Both the position numbers and the translations under genes were made by a program. The notes under the pieces were generated by a model, which worked only from the letters and a program-made list of their open reading frames with translations, was not told the DNA's origin and did no database searches. From CAIYZT01 sp947461435 (lineage in GTDB: Bacteria > Pseudomonadota > Alphaproteobacteria > Rhodobacterales > Rhodobacteraceae), in contig OZ260083.1 in NCBI GenBank assembly GCA_965284435.1, forward strand, positions 3,348,001 to 3,412,000: DNA of 64,000 bases, in the 5' to 3' direction. Shown piece after piece: positions 34,034 to 43,443 of this stretch; within the stretch, counting starts at the first letter, position 1; every line of letters starts with the position of its first letter.

Positions 34034-34963
34034 ATGGTGAAAATCCTGATGGCCGCTGGCCCTGGCAATTGGGAACGCTACCGTGCGCCGCTGGAAACGG
34101 CGCTGACAAAGGCGCGCATCAGCGGCGATCTTGTTCAAGATGCTGCGCCCGACACGGTAGATTACATCGTCTATGCCCCCTCGGCCGACCTTCAAGATTT
34201 CGCCCCCTTCACCCGCGCCAAGGCGGTGTTAAGCCTTTGGGCAGGGGTGGAACGGATTGTCGGCAACAAAAGCCTGACCCAGCCCCTGTGCCGCATGGTG
34301 GATCCGGCCTTGACCGAAGGGATGACCGAATGGGTGGTCGGCCATACGCTGCGTCACCATCTGGGCCTTGACCGCTACACCCAAAACCCAGACCGGGTCT
34401 GGGATCCCACCTGCCCGCCCTTGGCCCGCGATCGCCGAGTGGCCATGCTGGGAATAGGCGCCTTGGGCGAGGCGTGCGCACGCGCGCTGATGGCTCTCAA
34501 TTTTCACGTGGAAGGCTGGTCGCGCAGCGCCAAAACCCTGTCCGGGATCGCCACGCATCACGGAAGGGCGGGTCTGAAGACGGTCTTGGCCGGCGCTGAT
34601 TTTGTGGTCACGTTGCTGCCGCGCACCCCCGAGACGGAAAACACACTGAACAGCGAAACCCTCGCCTGGACAAAACCCGGCGCCGTGATCTTGAACCCGG
34701 GGCGCGGCGCGCTGATCGACGACACGGCACTGTTGGCAGCGCTGAAGACGGGCCAGATTGGCCACGCAACCTTGGATGTCTTCCGGATCGAGCCGCTTCC
34801 GGCCGATCACCCCTTTTGGGGCCATGCGCGGGTGACGGTTACCCCCCACATTGCCGCCGATACCCGTCCTGACACGTCGGCCGAGGTGATTGCCGAAAAC
34901 ATCCGCCGAGGCGAGGCAGGCCAACCTTTCCTGCATCTGGTCGACCGCAGCCGGGGCTATTGA
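34034..34963 (+). CDS. Glyoxylate/hydroxypyruvate reductase A-like dehydrogenase
   Basis: This 309-residue D-2-hydroxyacid dehydrogenase of the GhrA branch has the NAD(P)-binding motif MLGIGALGEACARALMAL around residue 137, the catalytic arginine in LSLWAGVERI and LNPGRGALID, and a His in TPHIAADTR. It reduces glyoxylate or hydroxypyruvate to glycolate or glycerate, usually with NADPH. The start is MVKILMAAGP at 34034; the longer open frame reads through the preceding DUF1345 gene in another phase. It is co-directional with its neighbours but functionally separate from the cell-shape operon. Confidence 0.9.
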   Translation: MVKILMAAGPGNWERYRAPLETALTKARISGDLVQDAAPDTVDYIVYAPSADLQDFAPFTRAKAVLSLWAGVERIVGNKSLTQPLCRMVDPALTEGMTEWVVGHTLRHHLGLDRYTQNPDRVWDPTCPPLARDRRVAMLGIGALGEACARALMALNFHVEGWSRSAKTLSGIATHHGRAGLKTVLAGADFVVTLLPRTPETENTLNSETLAWTKPGAVILNPGRGALIDDTALLAALKTGQIGHATLDVFRIEPLPADHPFWGHARVTVTPHIAADTRPDTSAEVIAENIRRGEAGQPFLHLVDRSRGY

Positions 34964-35035
34964 ACCGGCAGGGTCGTATTCAGAACAGACGCCCCCCCCA
35001 CGGCCCCGGTTCACTGCCAAAAACAGGGGCACACG

Positions 35036-35920
35036 ATGAAATACAGCACTGGCGTTCTTTTGGTGGTCGCGGCTGGCTTCATCTGGTCAACTCAAGGCCT
35101 TATCATTCGGCAAATTGACAGCACGGCCACTTGGGCCATTTTGTTCTGGCGATCGGCCGGAACATTACCGGCCCTATTTATCGCAATGTCCCTGGCCTCG
35201 CGCGGGCGGCCGCTGGATAGTTTGCGCAAGGCAGGAATATCAGGTGTCGTCGGGGGCATCGGTTTGGTATTTGCCTTCGCCGGTTCGATCTATTCCATGC
35301 AGGCCACAACGATTGCGAACGCAGTCTTCCTGTTTTCCGCCTCGCCGTTCTTTGCGGCAGTTCTGGGCTGGGTGATCTTGAAGGAAAGGGTGCGCCGCGC
35401 CACTTGGGCCGCAATCGCTCTGGCGGTGGTGGGTATGTTCGTCATGGTGCGCGAGGGCCTGTCGGCGGGCGCGCTGGATGGCAACATCGCGGCTCTGACA
35501 TCCGCCCTTGGGTTTGCATGTTTCACCATTGCCCTACGCTGGCACCGACTGGAGGATATGCTGCCTGCCGTCTTTTTGGGTGCCGTGTTTTCGATGATCG
35601 TGGCCAGTGTTGTGCAAACAGCGGGGGGCGAATCCCTGATCCTGTCCGGGCATGACATAGCTGTGGCCATGGCTCTGGGCGTGGTGGTGGTGGGGATGGG
35701 ACTGGCGATGTACACCTTGGGATCCAAGGTGATCCCGGCTGCCGAATTGACGCTTCTCAGCCAGATCGAGGTGCTGATGAGCCCGGTCTGGGTATTCTTC
35801 TTCCTGGACGAAACCGCAACGCCCGGCACCTTTTTGGGCGGGGCGATCCTGACGGCGGCCGTGGTGTTCAATGGCATTTCTGGCGCAAGGTCCAAAGCAA
35901 GACCCACCAGCCAGCTTTAG
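35036..35920 (+). CDS. DMT-family transporter (EamA)
   Basis: This 294-residue inner-membrane protein has ten predicted helices in two EamA repeats of about 140 residues. Such proteins export metabolites such as amino acids, purines or methylated compounds; the substrate is not predictable here. It ends with a 4-bp convergent overlap with the RpiR regulator gene. It starts at ATG 35036, 72 bp after the reductase. Confidence 0.87.
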   Translation: MKYSTGVLLVVAAGFIWSTQGLIIRQIDSTATWAILFWRSAGTLPALFIAMSLASRGRPLDSLRKAGISGVVGGIGLVFAFAGSIYSMQATTIANAVFLFSASPFFAAVLGWVILKERVRRATWAAIALAVVGMFVMVREGLSAGALDGNIAALTSALGFACFTIALRWHRLEDMLPAVFLGAVFSMIVASVVQTAGGESLILSGHDIAVAMALGVVVVGMGLAMYTLGSKVIPAAELTLLSQIEVLMSPVWVFFFLDETATPGTFLGGAILTAAVVFNGISGARSKARPTSQL

Positions 35921-36786
35921 CGGTGTCGGCGGAAAAACCGCGTTCGGGCATACAAGGTTTCCAGCCGCTTCAACCGTTCCGCCGCATCCTCCCACGACAG
36001 GGTTTGAACCGCTGACAGCAGTGTTTCCACAAGCACCATCAAGGTCACGTTGCTGTCCCAGGCGCTGGGCGCCTCAACGTGACAGCACAGGCTGATGCGC
36101 GCATGGGCCGAGGCCGGTGATACCCAGCGGTCTGTGATAAGAATGATTTCGGCCCCCTGTTCACGCGCAAGTTCCGCCACTTGCAGCACGGCATTTTCAT
36201 ACCGTCGGATGTCGAACACCAACAGAACGTCGCCCGCTTTCATATCGATCAGGGCCGGCGGCCATGTAGAAGAACTGTCCGACAACAACGTCACGTCAGG
36301 GCGGATCACCTTCATCAAGGAACAGAAATAATCGGCTAGTGAATGGGTAATGCGCCCGCCCATGGCAAAGATACGGCGCTGTCTGTCGGCCAAAAGCGCG
36401 GCAGCGGCGTCAAATTCAGCATGGTCGATCTGGCCCATCGTGCCTTGAAGATTGCTGACAACCGCATCTGAAAATCGATTCAAGATATGGGTGTCGGGCA
36501 CACCTCCCGCCCAGCGGTCATGCTTGGCAAGCGGCGAAACGAGCATTGTTTCCACCTCGGCGCGAACGCGCTTTTGAAAGTCGGGGTATCCTTTGTACCC
36601 CAACTTTTGCACCAGACGCACGACAGTTGGCGTCGAAACCTGCGCCCCTTTGGCCAAGACTGTGATCGATCCCAAGGCCGCAACGGGATAATGCGATAAC
36701 ATATGCGTGGCCAATTGCCGTTCGGCCCGCGTCATCTCTGGCAAGGCCAAACGCATCTGGTCTTCCAACCCAAAACTCATGTCCAT
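35917..36786 (-). CDS. RpiR-family transcriptional regulator
   Basis: This 289-residue regulator has the N-terminal HTH of the MurR/RpiR family (residues about 1-80, with ITVLAKGAQVSTPTVVRLVQ as the recognition part) and a C-terminal SIS sugar-isomerase-like domain (about residues 120-270). RpiR proteins bind phosphosugars or small metabolites. It is divergent from the N-formylglutamate amidohydrolase-like gene, with a 135-bp intergenic region that contains TGTAAAAAATGTAACA, a possible operator half-site repeat. By position it may control the amine catabolic run at 36922-43077. The start is placed at MDMSFG; the frame continues upstream without support. Confidence 0.85.
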   Translation of the reverse strand: MDMSFGLEDQMRLALPEMTRAERQLATHMLSHYPVAALGSITVLAKGAQVSTPTVVRLVQKLGYKGYPDFQKRVRAEVETMLVSPLAKHDRWAGGVPDTHILNRFSDAVVSNLQGTMGQIDHAEFDAAAALLADRQRRIFAMGGRITHSLADYFCSLMKVIRPDVTLLSDSSSTWPPALIDMKAGDVLLVFDIRRYENAVLQVAELAREQGAEIILITDRWVSPASAHARISLCCHVEAPSAWDSNVTLMVLVETLLSAVQTLSWEDAAERLKRLETLYARTRFFRRHR

Positions 36787-36921
36787 GGGGCCTCCGTTGT
36801 CCTGTCGCCATCGATTCTGTAAAAAATGTAACAGAGATCTTTCACAAGAAACATAATTGACAGTTCGGATGGAAACAGATTGCCTGAAGGTGAAGATTTG
36901 TCTGAAAGGACGCTGTGAAAC

Positions 36922-37698
36922 GTGCCCCAAGTTGCTGTTGAACCCTTTGTTCCTGTGATCGAACACGCTGACGCCACCGGTCGTTTCATTTTTGTGTGCG
37001 AGCATGCCTCAAACCATATCCCGTCGGCCTATGGCACTCTGGGTCTGGACGAAGATCAGCGCCGCGCCCACATCGCCTGGGATCCGGGCGCTTTGGGCGT
37101 CGCGCGCCGTTTGGCAGACCTGTTGTCAGGCGTTCTGATTCATGCCCCGGTCAGCCGCTTGATTTACGATTGCAACAGGGCCCCCGACATGGCCGGTGCC
37201 ATGCCCACGCGATCAGAATTGCACGACATTCCGGGAAACACCGCGCTGTCTGTTCAAGAGCGTTTGGCGCGCACTGAAGCTGTTTATCTGCCATGGGTTA
37301 GCACCTTGCATTCCCTGATCGCCCGTCGCATCGCCTCTGGCCTGAACCCGGTCGTGGTGACCATCCATTCGTTCACGCCTGTCTATTTTGGCAAAAAGCG
37401 CCTTGTCGAATTCGGCATCATTCACGACGAAGACCGCAGTCTTTCCGTCGCGGTTCTGACAGCCGCGCAGAAACTGACCCGATTGAACGCCCAATTGAAC
37501 GCCCCCTATTCGGCGGCCGACGACGTGACACATACCCTGCGCCTGCATGCAACGCCCTACGGATTGCCAAATGTCATGCTGGAACTGCGCAACGATCTGA
37601 TCGCCACCCCCGACGCGCAGGAAACGATGGCCGCGCAACTGGCGCCGGTGTTGAACATGGGGCTGGCCGAAATACAAAAGCAAGCCAAAGCCAGCTGA
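36922..37698 (+). CDS. N-formylglutamate amidohydrolase-family enzyme
   Basis: This 258-residue protein of the FGase/HutG family (PF05013) has the residue pattern CEHASNHIP near residue 27, RLIYDCNR near 83 and HSFTPV near 150. These enzymes cleave N-formyl-L-glutamate or related N-acyl amino acids with zinc. It begins with GTG at 36922 behind GAAAGGA. It lies next to a glutamine-synthetase-like ligase, which points to glutamyl-amine metabolism, and not to histidine degradation (no hut genes nearby). A hairpin-like GGGGCT/AGCCCC lies at about 37735-37750 in the gap to the next gene. Confidence 0.87.
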   Translation: MPQVAVEPFVPVIEHADATGRFIFVCEHASNHIPSAYGTLGLDEDQRRAHIAWDPGALGVARRLADLLSGVLIHAPVSRLIYDCNRAPDMAGAMPTRSELHDIPGNTALSVQERLARTEAVYLPWVSTLHSLIARRIASGLNPVVVTIHSFTPVYFGKKRLVEFGIIHDEDRSLSVAVLTAAQKLTRLNAQLNAPYSAADDVTHTLRLHATPYGLPNVMLELRNDLIATPDAQETMAAQLAPVLNMGLAEIQKQAKAS

Positions 37699-37796
37699 CC
37701 CGGCGCTGCGGTCGTTGAGTGAGGCACCACAAGGGGGGCTAAAAGCCCCAATCATTCCCCCGGCACACCCGGGGAAACCCATGGGAGAGACCGGAT

Positions 37797-39161
37797 ATGC
37801 CCGGAACGATGACATTGGATGCGCTGAAGGAGGCCGTTGCGCGCGGCGAGATTGATACGGTTCTGGTGGCGACCATCGACATGCAGGGTCGATTGATGGG
37901 CAAGCGTTTTCACGCCGCTTTTTTCGTGAATGGCGGATGGGAAGAAACCCATTGCTGCAACTACCTCTTGGCTGTGGACATGGAGATGACCACGGTACAG
38001 GGCTATAAGTCTTCCAATTGGCAGACTGGCTACGGCGACTATGTGATGAAGCCCGACATGACCACCTTGCGCCCGATGCCGTGGCTTGAAGGCCATGCGA
38101 TGGTGCTGTGCGACCTGTTGGATCACCACCACGAACCGGTTGCCCATTCGCCGCGCCAGATTCTGAAACGTCAGGTCGCACGGGCCGCAGCCATGGGGCT
38201 TGATGCCATGATGGCGACCGAACTGGAGTTTTATCTTTTTGAAAACAGCTACGAATCCTTGCGTGACAGCAATTACAGCGGACTGCGCGCTGTTTCTGCC
38301 TATAATGAGGATTATCACATTTTTCAGACCACCAAAGAAGAAGACGTGATGCGCGCTGTGCGCAACGGTCTTTATGGCGCCGGCATTCCCATTGAAAACT
38401 CCAAAGGCGAAGCGGACGCGGGACAGGAAGAAGTGAACTATCGCTATTCCGACGCGCTTGATACAGCCGACAATCATTCGATCGTCAAACACGGCATCAA
38501 GGAAATTGCCTGGTCCAAGGGCAAGTCAGTGACCTTCATGGCCAAATATGACCATCGCAAAGCCGGGTCCTCGTCGCATTGCCATCAATCCTTGTGGACC
38601 AAAGACGGCAAACCGGCCTTTTACGACCCTCAAGGCGATCATGGCATGTCGGATATGATGAAGCATTATGTGGCCGGTCAATTGGCCCATGCCCGCGACA
38701 TCACGGTGTTTTTGGCGCCTTACGTGAACAGCTACAAACGCTTCACTGTGGGCATGTTCGCCCCCACCAAAGCCGTGTGGAGTGCGGACAACCGCACCGC
38801 TGGCTTCCGCGTTTGCGGTGAGCATAGCAAAGCAATCCGGGTAGAATGCCGCATTCCGGGGTCGGACGTGAACCCCTATCTTACCTGTGCGGCACTGCTG
38901 GCGGCGGGTCTGGACGGCATCGAGAAAAAGATGGTGCTTGAGCCAGAAATGAAGGGCGACATGTATGCGGCAGCCGGCATTCGCGAGATCCCACACAATC
39001 TGCGCGAAGCGGCGGACCTTTTGAACAAATCCACAATGCTGCGCGCAGCCTTTGGCGATGACGTTATCGACCACTACCATCACGCCGCGCAGTGGGAGAT
39101 TTCCGAGACCGACCGTGTGGTGACCGATTTCGAAATTCAGCGCCTGCTGGAGCGGGCGTAA
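37797..39161 (+). CDS. Glutamine-synthetase-like ligase (FluG/GlnA3-type)
   Basis: This 454-residue protein has the glutamine synthetase fold with its conserved motifs: ATELEFYLF (metal Glu) and SSSHCHQSLW in place of the usual glutamate-binding HHE region, then a C-terminal RIPGSDVNPYL. The regulatory loops of classical GlnA, including the adenylylation Tyr, are absent. Paralogues of this shape gamma-glutamylate polyamines or other amines and do not supply cell glutamine. It is followed by an aldehyde dehydrogenase, an Fe-alcohol dehydrogenase and a DadA-like enzyme, all in a single transcriptional direction. Substrate unknown. Confidence 0.85.
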   Translation: MPGTMTLDALKEAVARGEIDTVLVATIDMQGRLMGKRFHAAFFVNGGWEETHCCNYLLAVDMEMTTVQGYKSSNWQTGYGDYVMKPDMTTLRPMPWLEGHAMVLCDLLDHHHEPVAHSPRQILKRQVARAAAMGLDAMMATELEFYLFENSYESLRDSNYSGLRAVSAYNEDYHIFQTTKEEDVMRAVRNGLYGAGIPIENSKGEADAGQEEVNYRYSDALDTADNHSIVKHGIKEIAWSKGKSVTFMAKYDHRKAGSSSHCHQSLWTKDGKPAFYDPQGDHGMSDMMKHYVAGQLAHARDITVFLAPYVNSYKRFTVGMFAPTKAVWSADNRTAGFRVCGEHSKAIRVECRIPGSDVNPYLTCAALLAAGLDGIEKKMVLEPEMKGDMYAAAGIREIPHNLREAADLLNKSTMLRAAFGDDVIDHYHHAAQWEISETDRVVTDFEIQRLLERA

Positions 39162-39197
39162 CTGGGGCGGGCGCATGGCCCTTGGAAGGAAAAGACA

Positions 39198-40577
39198 ATG
39201 AAGCCTATTCAATTGATTAGCCCCGTAGACGGATCTGTCTACGCCGAGCGGATGCCGCTTACACTGCAAGCCGGTGCCGCCGTGGCCGCACGGGCCAAGG
39301 CGGCCCAAAAAGGCTGGGCCGCCCGTCCCTTGGACGAGCGGATCGCATTGGTAAAGGCGGGCGTGGCCAAACTGAACGACATGAAAGATGTCATAGTGGA
39401 AGAAATCGCTTGGCAAATGGGCCGCCCGACGCGCTTTGGCGGTGAATTCGGCGGGGTCAATGCCCGTACCGACTACATGAGCGAGATTGCCGCTGAAACG
39501 CTGGCCCCTCACATGATTGAAGACAATGACAAGTTTCGCCGATACATCGCGCGCGAAGCTTTGGGCGTCGTCTTCATCGTCGCCCCTTGGAATTACCCCT
39601 ATCTGACCACGATCAACACCTTGGTTCCTGCGCTGATCGCCGGAAACACTGTGGTGCTAAAGCATGCCAGCCAAACAATGCTGGTCGGCGAACGTCTGGC
39701 CGAGGCGTTTCATGCAGCGGGTATTCCTGAAGATGTGTTTCAGAACGTGGTTCTGGATCATGCCACGACCGAACAGCTGATTGCCGCCCGTGCCTTCAAC
39801 TTCGTCAACTTCACCGGATCGGTTGCAGGCGGCCAGTCGATGGAACGCGCAGCGGCGGGCACCTTTACGCCCATGGGCCTTGAACTGGGCGGCAAGGATC
39901 CCGGCTATGTGCGGGCCGATGCCAATCTGGAGGCGGCCATCGACACGTTGATGGACGGCGCGATGTACAATGCCGGTCAGTGCTGCTGCGGGATCGAACG
40001 GATCTATGTGCACGAATCCTTGTATGATGCCTTTGTCGAGGGCGCGGTCAAATGGGTATCTGCGTTGAAGCTGGGCAATCCCTTTGATGCACAAACCACT
40101 CTGGGGCCAATGGCCAACAAACGTTTTGCGGCCGTGGTGCGTGCCCAGATCGCCGAAGCCGTAGCGGCAGGCGCCAAGGCCTTGATCGACCCCAAACTCT
40201 TTCCCGCCGATGACGGGGGCGCCTATCTTGCGCCGCAGGTGCTGACGCATGTGACCCATTCCATGCGTGTGATGATGGAAGAAAGCTTTGGCCCCGTGGT
40301 CGGCATCATGAAGGTCAAGGACGACGCCGAAGCCATTGCCTTGATGAACGACAGCCCCTACGGCCTGACAGCCTCGGTCTGGACACAAGATTACGAAACC
40401 GCACAGGACATCGGCCGTCAGATTGAAACGGGAACCGTGTTCATGAACCGCGCAGATTATCTTGACCCGGCCCTGTGCTGGACAGGGTGCAAAGACACAG
40501 GTCGCGGCGGATCGCTGTCCTATCTCGGGTTCCATTCGGTGACCCGTCCAAAATCTTATCATTTGAAGAAGGTCTGA
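39198..40577 (+). CDS. NAD(P)-dependent aldehyde dehydrogenase
   Basis: This 459-residue ALDH superfamily protein has the catalytic Cys in NAGQCCCGIERIYV, the general-base Glu in LELGGKD, the Asn in PWNYPY and the NAD-binding FTGSVAGGQ loop. It oxidises an aldehyde to the acid, and context suggests a gamma-glutamylamino- or amino-aldehyde. Start at ATG 39198 behind GGAAGGAAA. Only 4 bp separate it from the alcohol dehydrogenase, so the two are surely co-transcribed. Confidence 0.92.
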   Translation: MKPIQLISPVDGSVYAERMPLTLQAGAAVAARAKAAQKGWAARPLDERIALVKAGVAKLNDMKDVIVEEIAWQMGRPTRFGGEFGGVNARTDYMSEIAAETLAPHMIEDNDKFRRYIAREALGVVFIVAPWNYPYLTTINTLVPALIAGNTVVLKHASQTMLVGERLAEAFHAAGIPEDVFQNVVLDHATTEQLIAARAFNFVNFTGSVAGGQSMERAAAGTFTPMGLELGGKDPGYVRADANLEAAIDTLMDGAMYNAGQCCCGIERIYVHESLYDAFVEGAVKWVSALKLGNPFDAQTTLGPMANKRFAAVVRAQIAEAVAAGAKALIDPKLFPADDGGAYLAPQVLTHVTHSMRVMMEESFGPVVGIMKVKDDAEAIALMNDSPYGLTASVWTQDYETAQDIGRQIETGTVFMNRADYLDPALCWTGCKDTGRGGSLSYLGFHSVTRPKSYHLKKV

Positions 40578-40581
40578 CACC

Positions 40582-41742
40582 ATGACCCACAACGTTCCCA
40601 ATCGGAACTGGTCTTATCCCACCGCCATCAAATTCGGCGTTGGCCGCATTTCAGAACTGGCGGATCATTGCAAAGCGGCAGGCGTCAAAAAGCCCTTGTT
40701 TGTCACCGACAAGGCCCTCGCCTCGCTGCCCATTACCGCCAATGCGGTAAAGGTCTTGGGCGACGCAGGGCTTGGAACTGCCGTGTTTTCCGAAGTGGAT
40801 CCAAATCCCAATGAAAAGAACATGGCCGACGGTATCGCCGTGTATTTGGCAGGCGGCCATGATGGCGTGATCTGCTTTGGCGGCGGATCGGCTTTGGATC
40901 TGGGCAAGATGATTGCCCTGATGGCGCATCAGAAGAAAGACCTTAGCGTCTGGGATCTGGAAGACATCGACGATTGGTATACACGCGCCGACAGCGCGAT
41001 GATCGCCCCGATCATCGCCGTTCCAACAACGGCCGGAACCGGATCCGAGGTTGGGCGCGCAGGCGTTTTGACCAATGCGCTGACCCATAAGAAAAAGATC
41101 ATCTTCCATCCCAAACTTCTGCCCGTGGTCACGATCTGCGATCCGGCTTTGACCGTCGGCATGCCCCGGTTCATCACGGCCGGAACCGGCATGGACGCGC
41201 TGGCCCACTGCCTTGAAGCCTATAGCAGCCCGTTCTACCACCCGATGAGCCAAGGCATTGCCCTTGAAGGCATGCGGTTGGTCTTTGAAAATCTGCCGTT
41301 GGTCTATGCAGATCCCAACAATCTGGACGCCCGCGCGCATATGATGAGTGCGGCCGCCATGGGCGCTGTTGCCTTCCAAAAGGGCCTTGGCGCGATACAT
41401 TCCCTCAGCCACCCCATCGGCGCGGTCTATGGCACCCATCATGGCACAACCAATGCTGTGGTCATGCCCATGGTGCTGGATTTCAACCGCCATGCCATCG
41501 AGGATCGGATCAATGCCGCATCCGCCTATCTTGGAATCGCGGGCGGTTTTGCCGGTTTCCATGAACGGATCATGGAGTTGCGCGCTTTGCTGAATATTCC
41601 GCAAAACCTTGAGGCGATGGGCGTGCAATTTGCCGATTTGGACATGCTGACAGACATGGCACTTGAAGATCCGTCTTGCGGCGGAAATCCGGTGGTCATG
41701 ACGCCCGAAAACACCCGCGCCCTGTTCGAGGCCTGTATGTAA
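40582..41742 (+). CDS. Iron-containing alcohol dehydrogenase
   Basis: This 386-residue group III alcohol dehydrogenase has the dinucleotide motif GGGSALDLGK, and Fe/Zn ligands in GTGMDALAHCLEAY (Asp, His) and GAIHSLSHPIGAVYGTHHG (His, His). It converts between an alcohol and its aldehyde, for instance supplying substrate to the adjacent aldehyde dehydrogenase. It starts 4 bp after the ALDH stop. Confidence 0.92.
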   Translation: MTHNVPNRNWSYPTAIKFGVGRISELADHCKAAGVKKPLFVTDKALASLPITANAVKVLGDAGLGTAVFSEVDPNPNEKNMADGIAVYLAGGHDGVICFGGGSALDLGKMIALMAHQKKDLSVWDLEDIDDWYTRADSAMIAPIIAVPTTAGTGSEVGRAGVLTNALTHKKKIIFHPKLLPVVTICDPALTVGMPRFITAGTGMDALAHCLEAYSSPFYHPMSQGIALEGMRLVFENLPLVYADPNNLDARAHMMSAAAMGAVAFQKGLGAIHSLSHPIGAVYGTHHGTTNAVVMPMVLDFNRHAIEDRINAASAYLGIAGGFAGFHERIMELRALLNIPQNLEAMGVQFADLDMLTDMALEDPSCGGNPVVMTPENTRALFEACM

Positions 41743-41835
41743 TCGCACCCTGCGCTGATCGGTCCCTTGCGGTCGCCCTGTGCATCCGCCAAGAGCATCG
41801 CAAGGGTCGCAGCGCAGGTCGAGGGTCAAGACAGA

Positions 41836-43077
41836 ATGACAGAGCATATCAGCACAGAGATTGCCGTCATCGGGGCTGGCGTCGTCGGCCTTGCCATCGC
41901 GGAACGTCTTTCGTCGCAAGGGCGCGATGTTGTGCTATGCGATCCAAACCTGCCCGGCTCTGGCGCGTCTTATGGAAACGCAGGCACCATCGCCGATTAT
42001 GCGGTCTTGCCCGTGGGCACGCCGGATGTGCTGCGTTCCTTGCCATCGCTTTTGTTCAACAAGAATTCGCCGCTGGCCATCCGGCGGGCGGCGTTGCCCG
42101 CGCTTTTGCCATGGCTCATCCGGTTTGCGCGGCAAAGCCTGCCGGCCGCGGCCGAACGCAACGCGGCCGCAATCGCCCGATTGTTGGCCGATGCCTGCCC
42201 CAGTTGGGAGACACTGGCAGAACAGGTCGGCGGCCATGATATCGTGCAGCGGCGGGGGTGCCTTTATCTGTATGAAACCGCCAAGGCCTTTGTGGCGGCG
42301 GGCACAGATATGGCCGGGCGCCGCACGCTGGGGATATCGGTGGATCTTATCCGGCCCGAGGCCCTGTCTCAGATGGAACCCGGCCTGCCCGAGGTTGAAG
42401 GCGGCGCCGCCTTCTTTCCAAACGCCGTATTCCTGTCCGACCCCGGGGCCATGGTGCAGCGACTGGCCGCCCATGTACGCAAAAAGGCCGCGTTCATTCA
42501 GGCCCGCGCCGAAACCTTGACACGCCGTTACGACGGTCTGGTGGTGGAAGGTCCCGGCCTGCGCCTGCATGCGCGGCGCGTTGTGATTGCGGCCGGGGCC
42601 CATTCAAAATCACTCGCGCGCCAAGCGGGCGATATCGTTCCGCTGGACACCGAACGCGGCTATCACGCCGAGTGGGATATGAAAACCGCACGTCTGACGC
42701 GGCCCACCTGCCCCACGTCGCGCGGGTTTTATCTGTGCCCCATGACGGGGCGGCTTCGCGTGGCCGGCACGGTGGAATTGGGCGGTTTGACAGAACCGCC
42801 GTCACAACACCGCATCGACAGATTGGTCGACGGGGCAAGATCCATCTTTCCCGACCTTGGGCAGCCGGACCGCACCTGGATGGGATTTCGCCCCTCGATG
42901 CCAGACAGCTTGCCGGTGATCGGGCCAAGCAGGGGCGGAAACGACGTGATCCATGCCTTTGGTCATGGTCATATCGGGCTGACCTTGGCCCCGATCACGG
43001 CGCGAATGGTGGCAGATCTGATCGCGGGCCGACCGCCAGAAATGGATATCTCGGCTTATCGGGCCGATCGGTTTTAA
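41836..43077 (+). CDS. FAD-dependent oxidoreductase, DadA-like
   Basis: This 413-residue DAO-superfamily flavoprotein has the N-terminal FAD motif AVIGAGVVGLAIAERL (residues about 10-25) and a C-terminal GFRPSMPDSLPVIG followed by HAFGHGHIGLTLAP, which is characteristic of D-amino acid dehydrogenases. It would feed electrons to the respiratory chain. It is the last gene of the run starting at 36922, after a 93-bp gap. It could equally act on a secondary amine. The start is MTEHIST at 41836. Confidence 0.9.
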   Translation: MTEHISTEIAVIGAGVVGLAIAERLSSQGRDVVLCDPNLPGSGASYGNAGTIADYAVLPVGTPDVLRSLPSLLFNKNSPLAIRRAALPALLPWLIRFARQSLPAAAERNAAAIARLLADACPSWETLAEQVGGHDIVQRRGCLYLYETAKAFVAAGTDMAGRRTLGISVDLIRPEALSQMEPGLPEVEGGAAFFPNAVFLSDPGAMVQRLAAHVRKKAAFIQARAETLTRRYDGLVVEGPGLRLHARRVVIAAGAHSKSLARQAGDIVPLDTERGYHAEWDMKTARLTRPTCPTSRGFYLCPMTGRLRVAGTVELGGLTEPPSQHRIDRLVDGARSIFPDLGQPDRTWMGFRPSMPDSLPVIGPSRGGNDVIHAFGHGHIGLTLAPITARMVADLIAGRPPEMDISAYRADRF

Positions 43078-43146
43078 GCCGACACAGCGGCGAAAAAGGC
43101 CCCCCTTCTTACCCGCGTGCGTGATCGGCCCCTTGCGCCTTTCGGC

Positions 43147-43443
43147 TTATTGGCAGGGGCCCATGACCGTGACACGATATGTCGCCTTCCCCGCGCCTTC
43201 GGGGGCAACAGCAGTCAGGCGAAGGATCAGATCACACTCTTGCACCCTGACCGTCCATTCGTCGTCACCGCCGTCAAACGTGCCGGTGTTGGAAATCGCC
43301 CCAATCGGCGCTTGGTGCAGCGCGTCGGCAACTTCGGCACTCTCCAAGATCGCCATGATCTTTTCGGCACTGTCGTAAAAGGGCGATACCAGGGCCTGTG
43401 CGGGACCGGCCAGACAGATCAACGCCAAAACACCATACCGCAT
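43147..43443 (-). CDS. Small exported protein of unknown function
   Basis: This 98-residue protein begins MRYGVLALICLAGPAQALVS, a short signal peptide with an AQA-L cleavage pattern. The mature protein has about 80 residues, with two Cys (CDL near residue 70 and the C-terminal CQ) that could form a disulphide. No family recognised. Its start codon abuts the stop of the hydroxyacid dehydrogenase upstream, so the two are co-transcribed. Confidence 0.6.
   Translation of the reverse strand: MRYGVLALICLAGPAQALVSPFYDSAEKIMAILESAEVADALHQAPIGAISNTGTFDGGDDEWTVRVQECDLILRLTAVAPEGAGKATYRVTVMGPCQ

Noticed and set aside
34964..35035. Possible hairpin between the reductase and the DMT gene
   Set aside because: AACCGG / CCGGTT are 40 bp apart with no T-run; too weak for a terminator.
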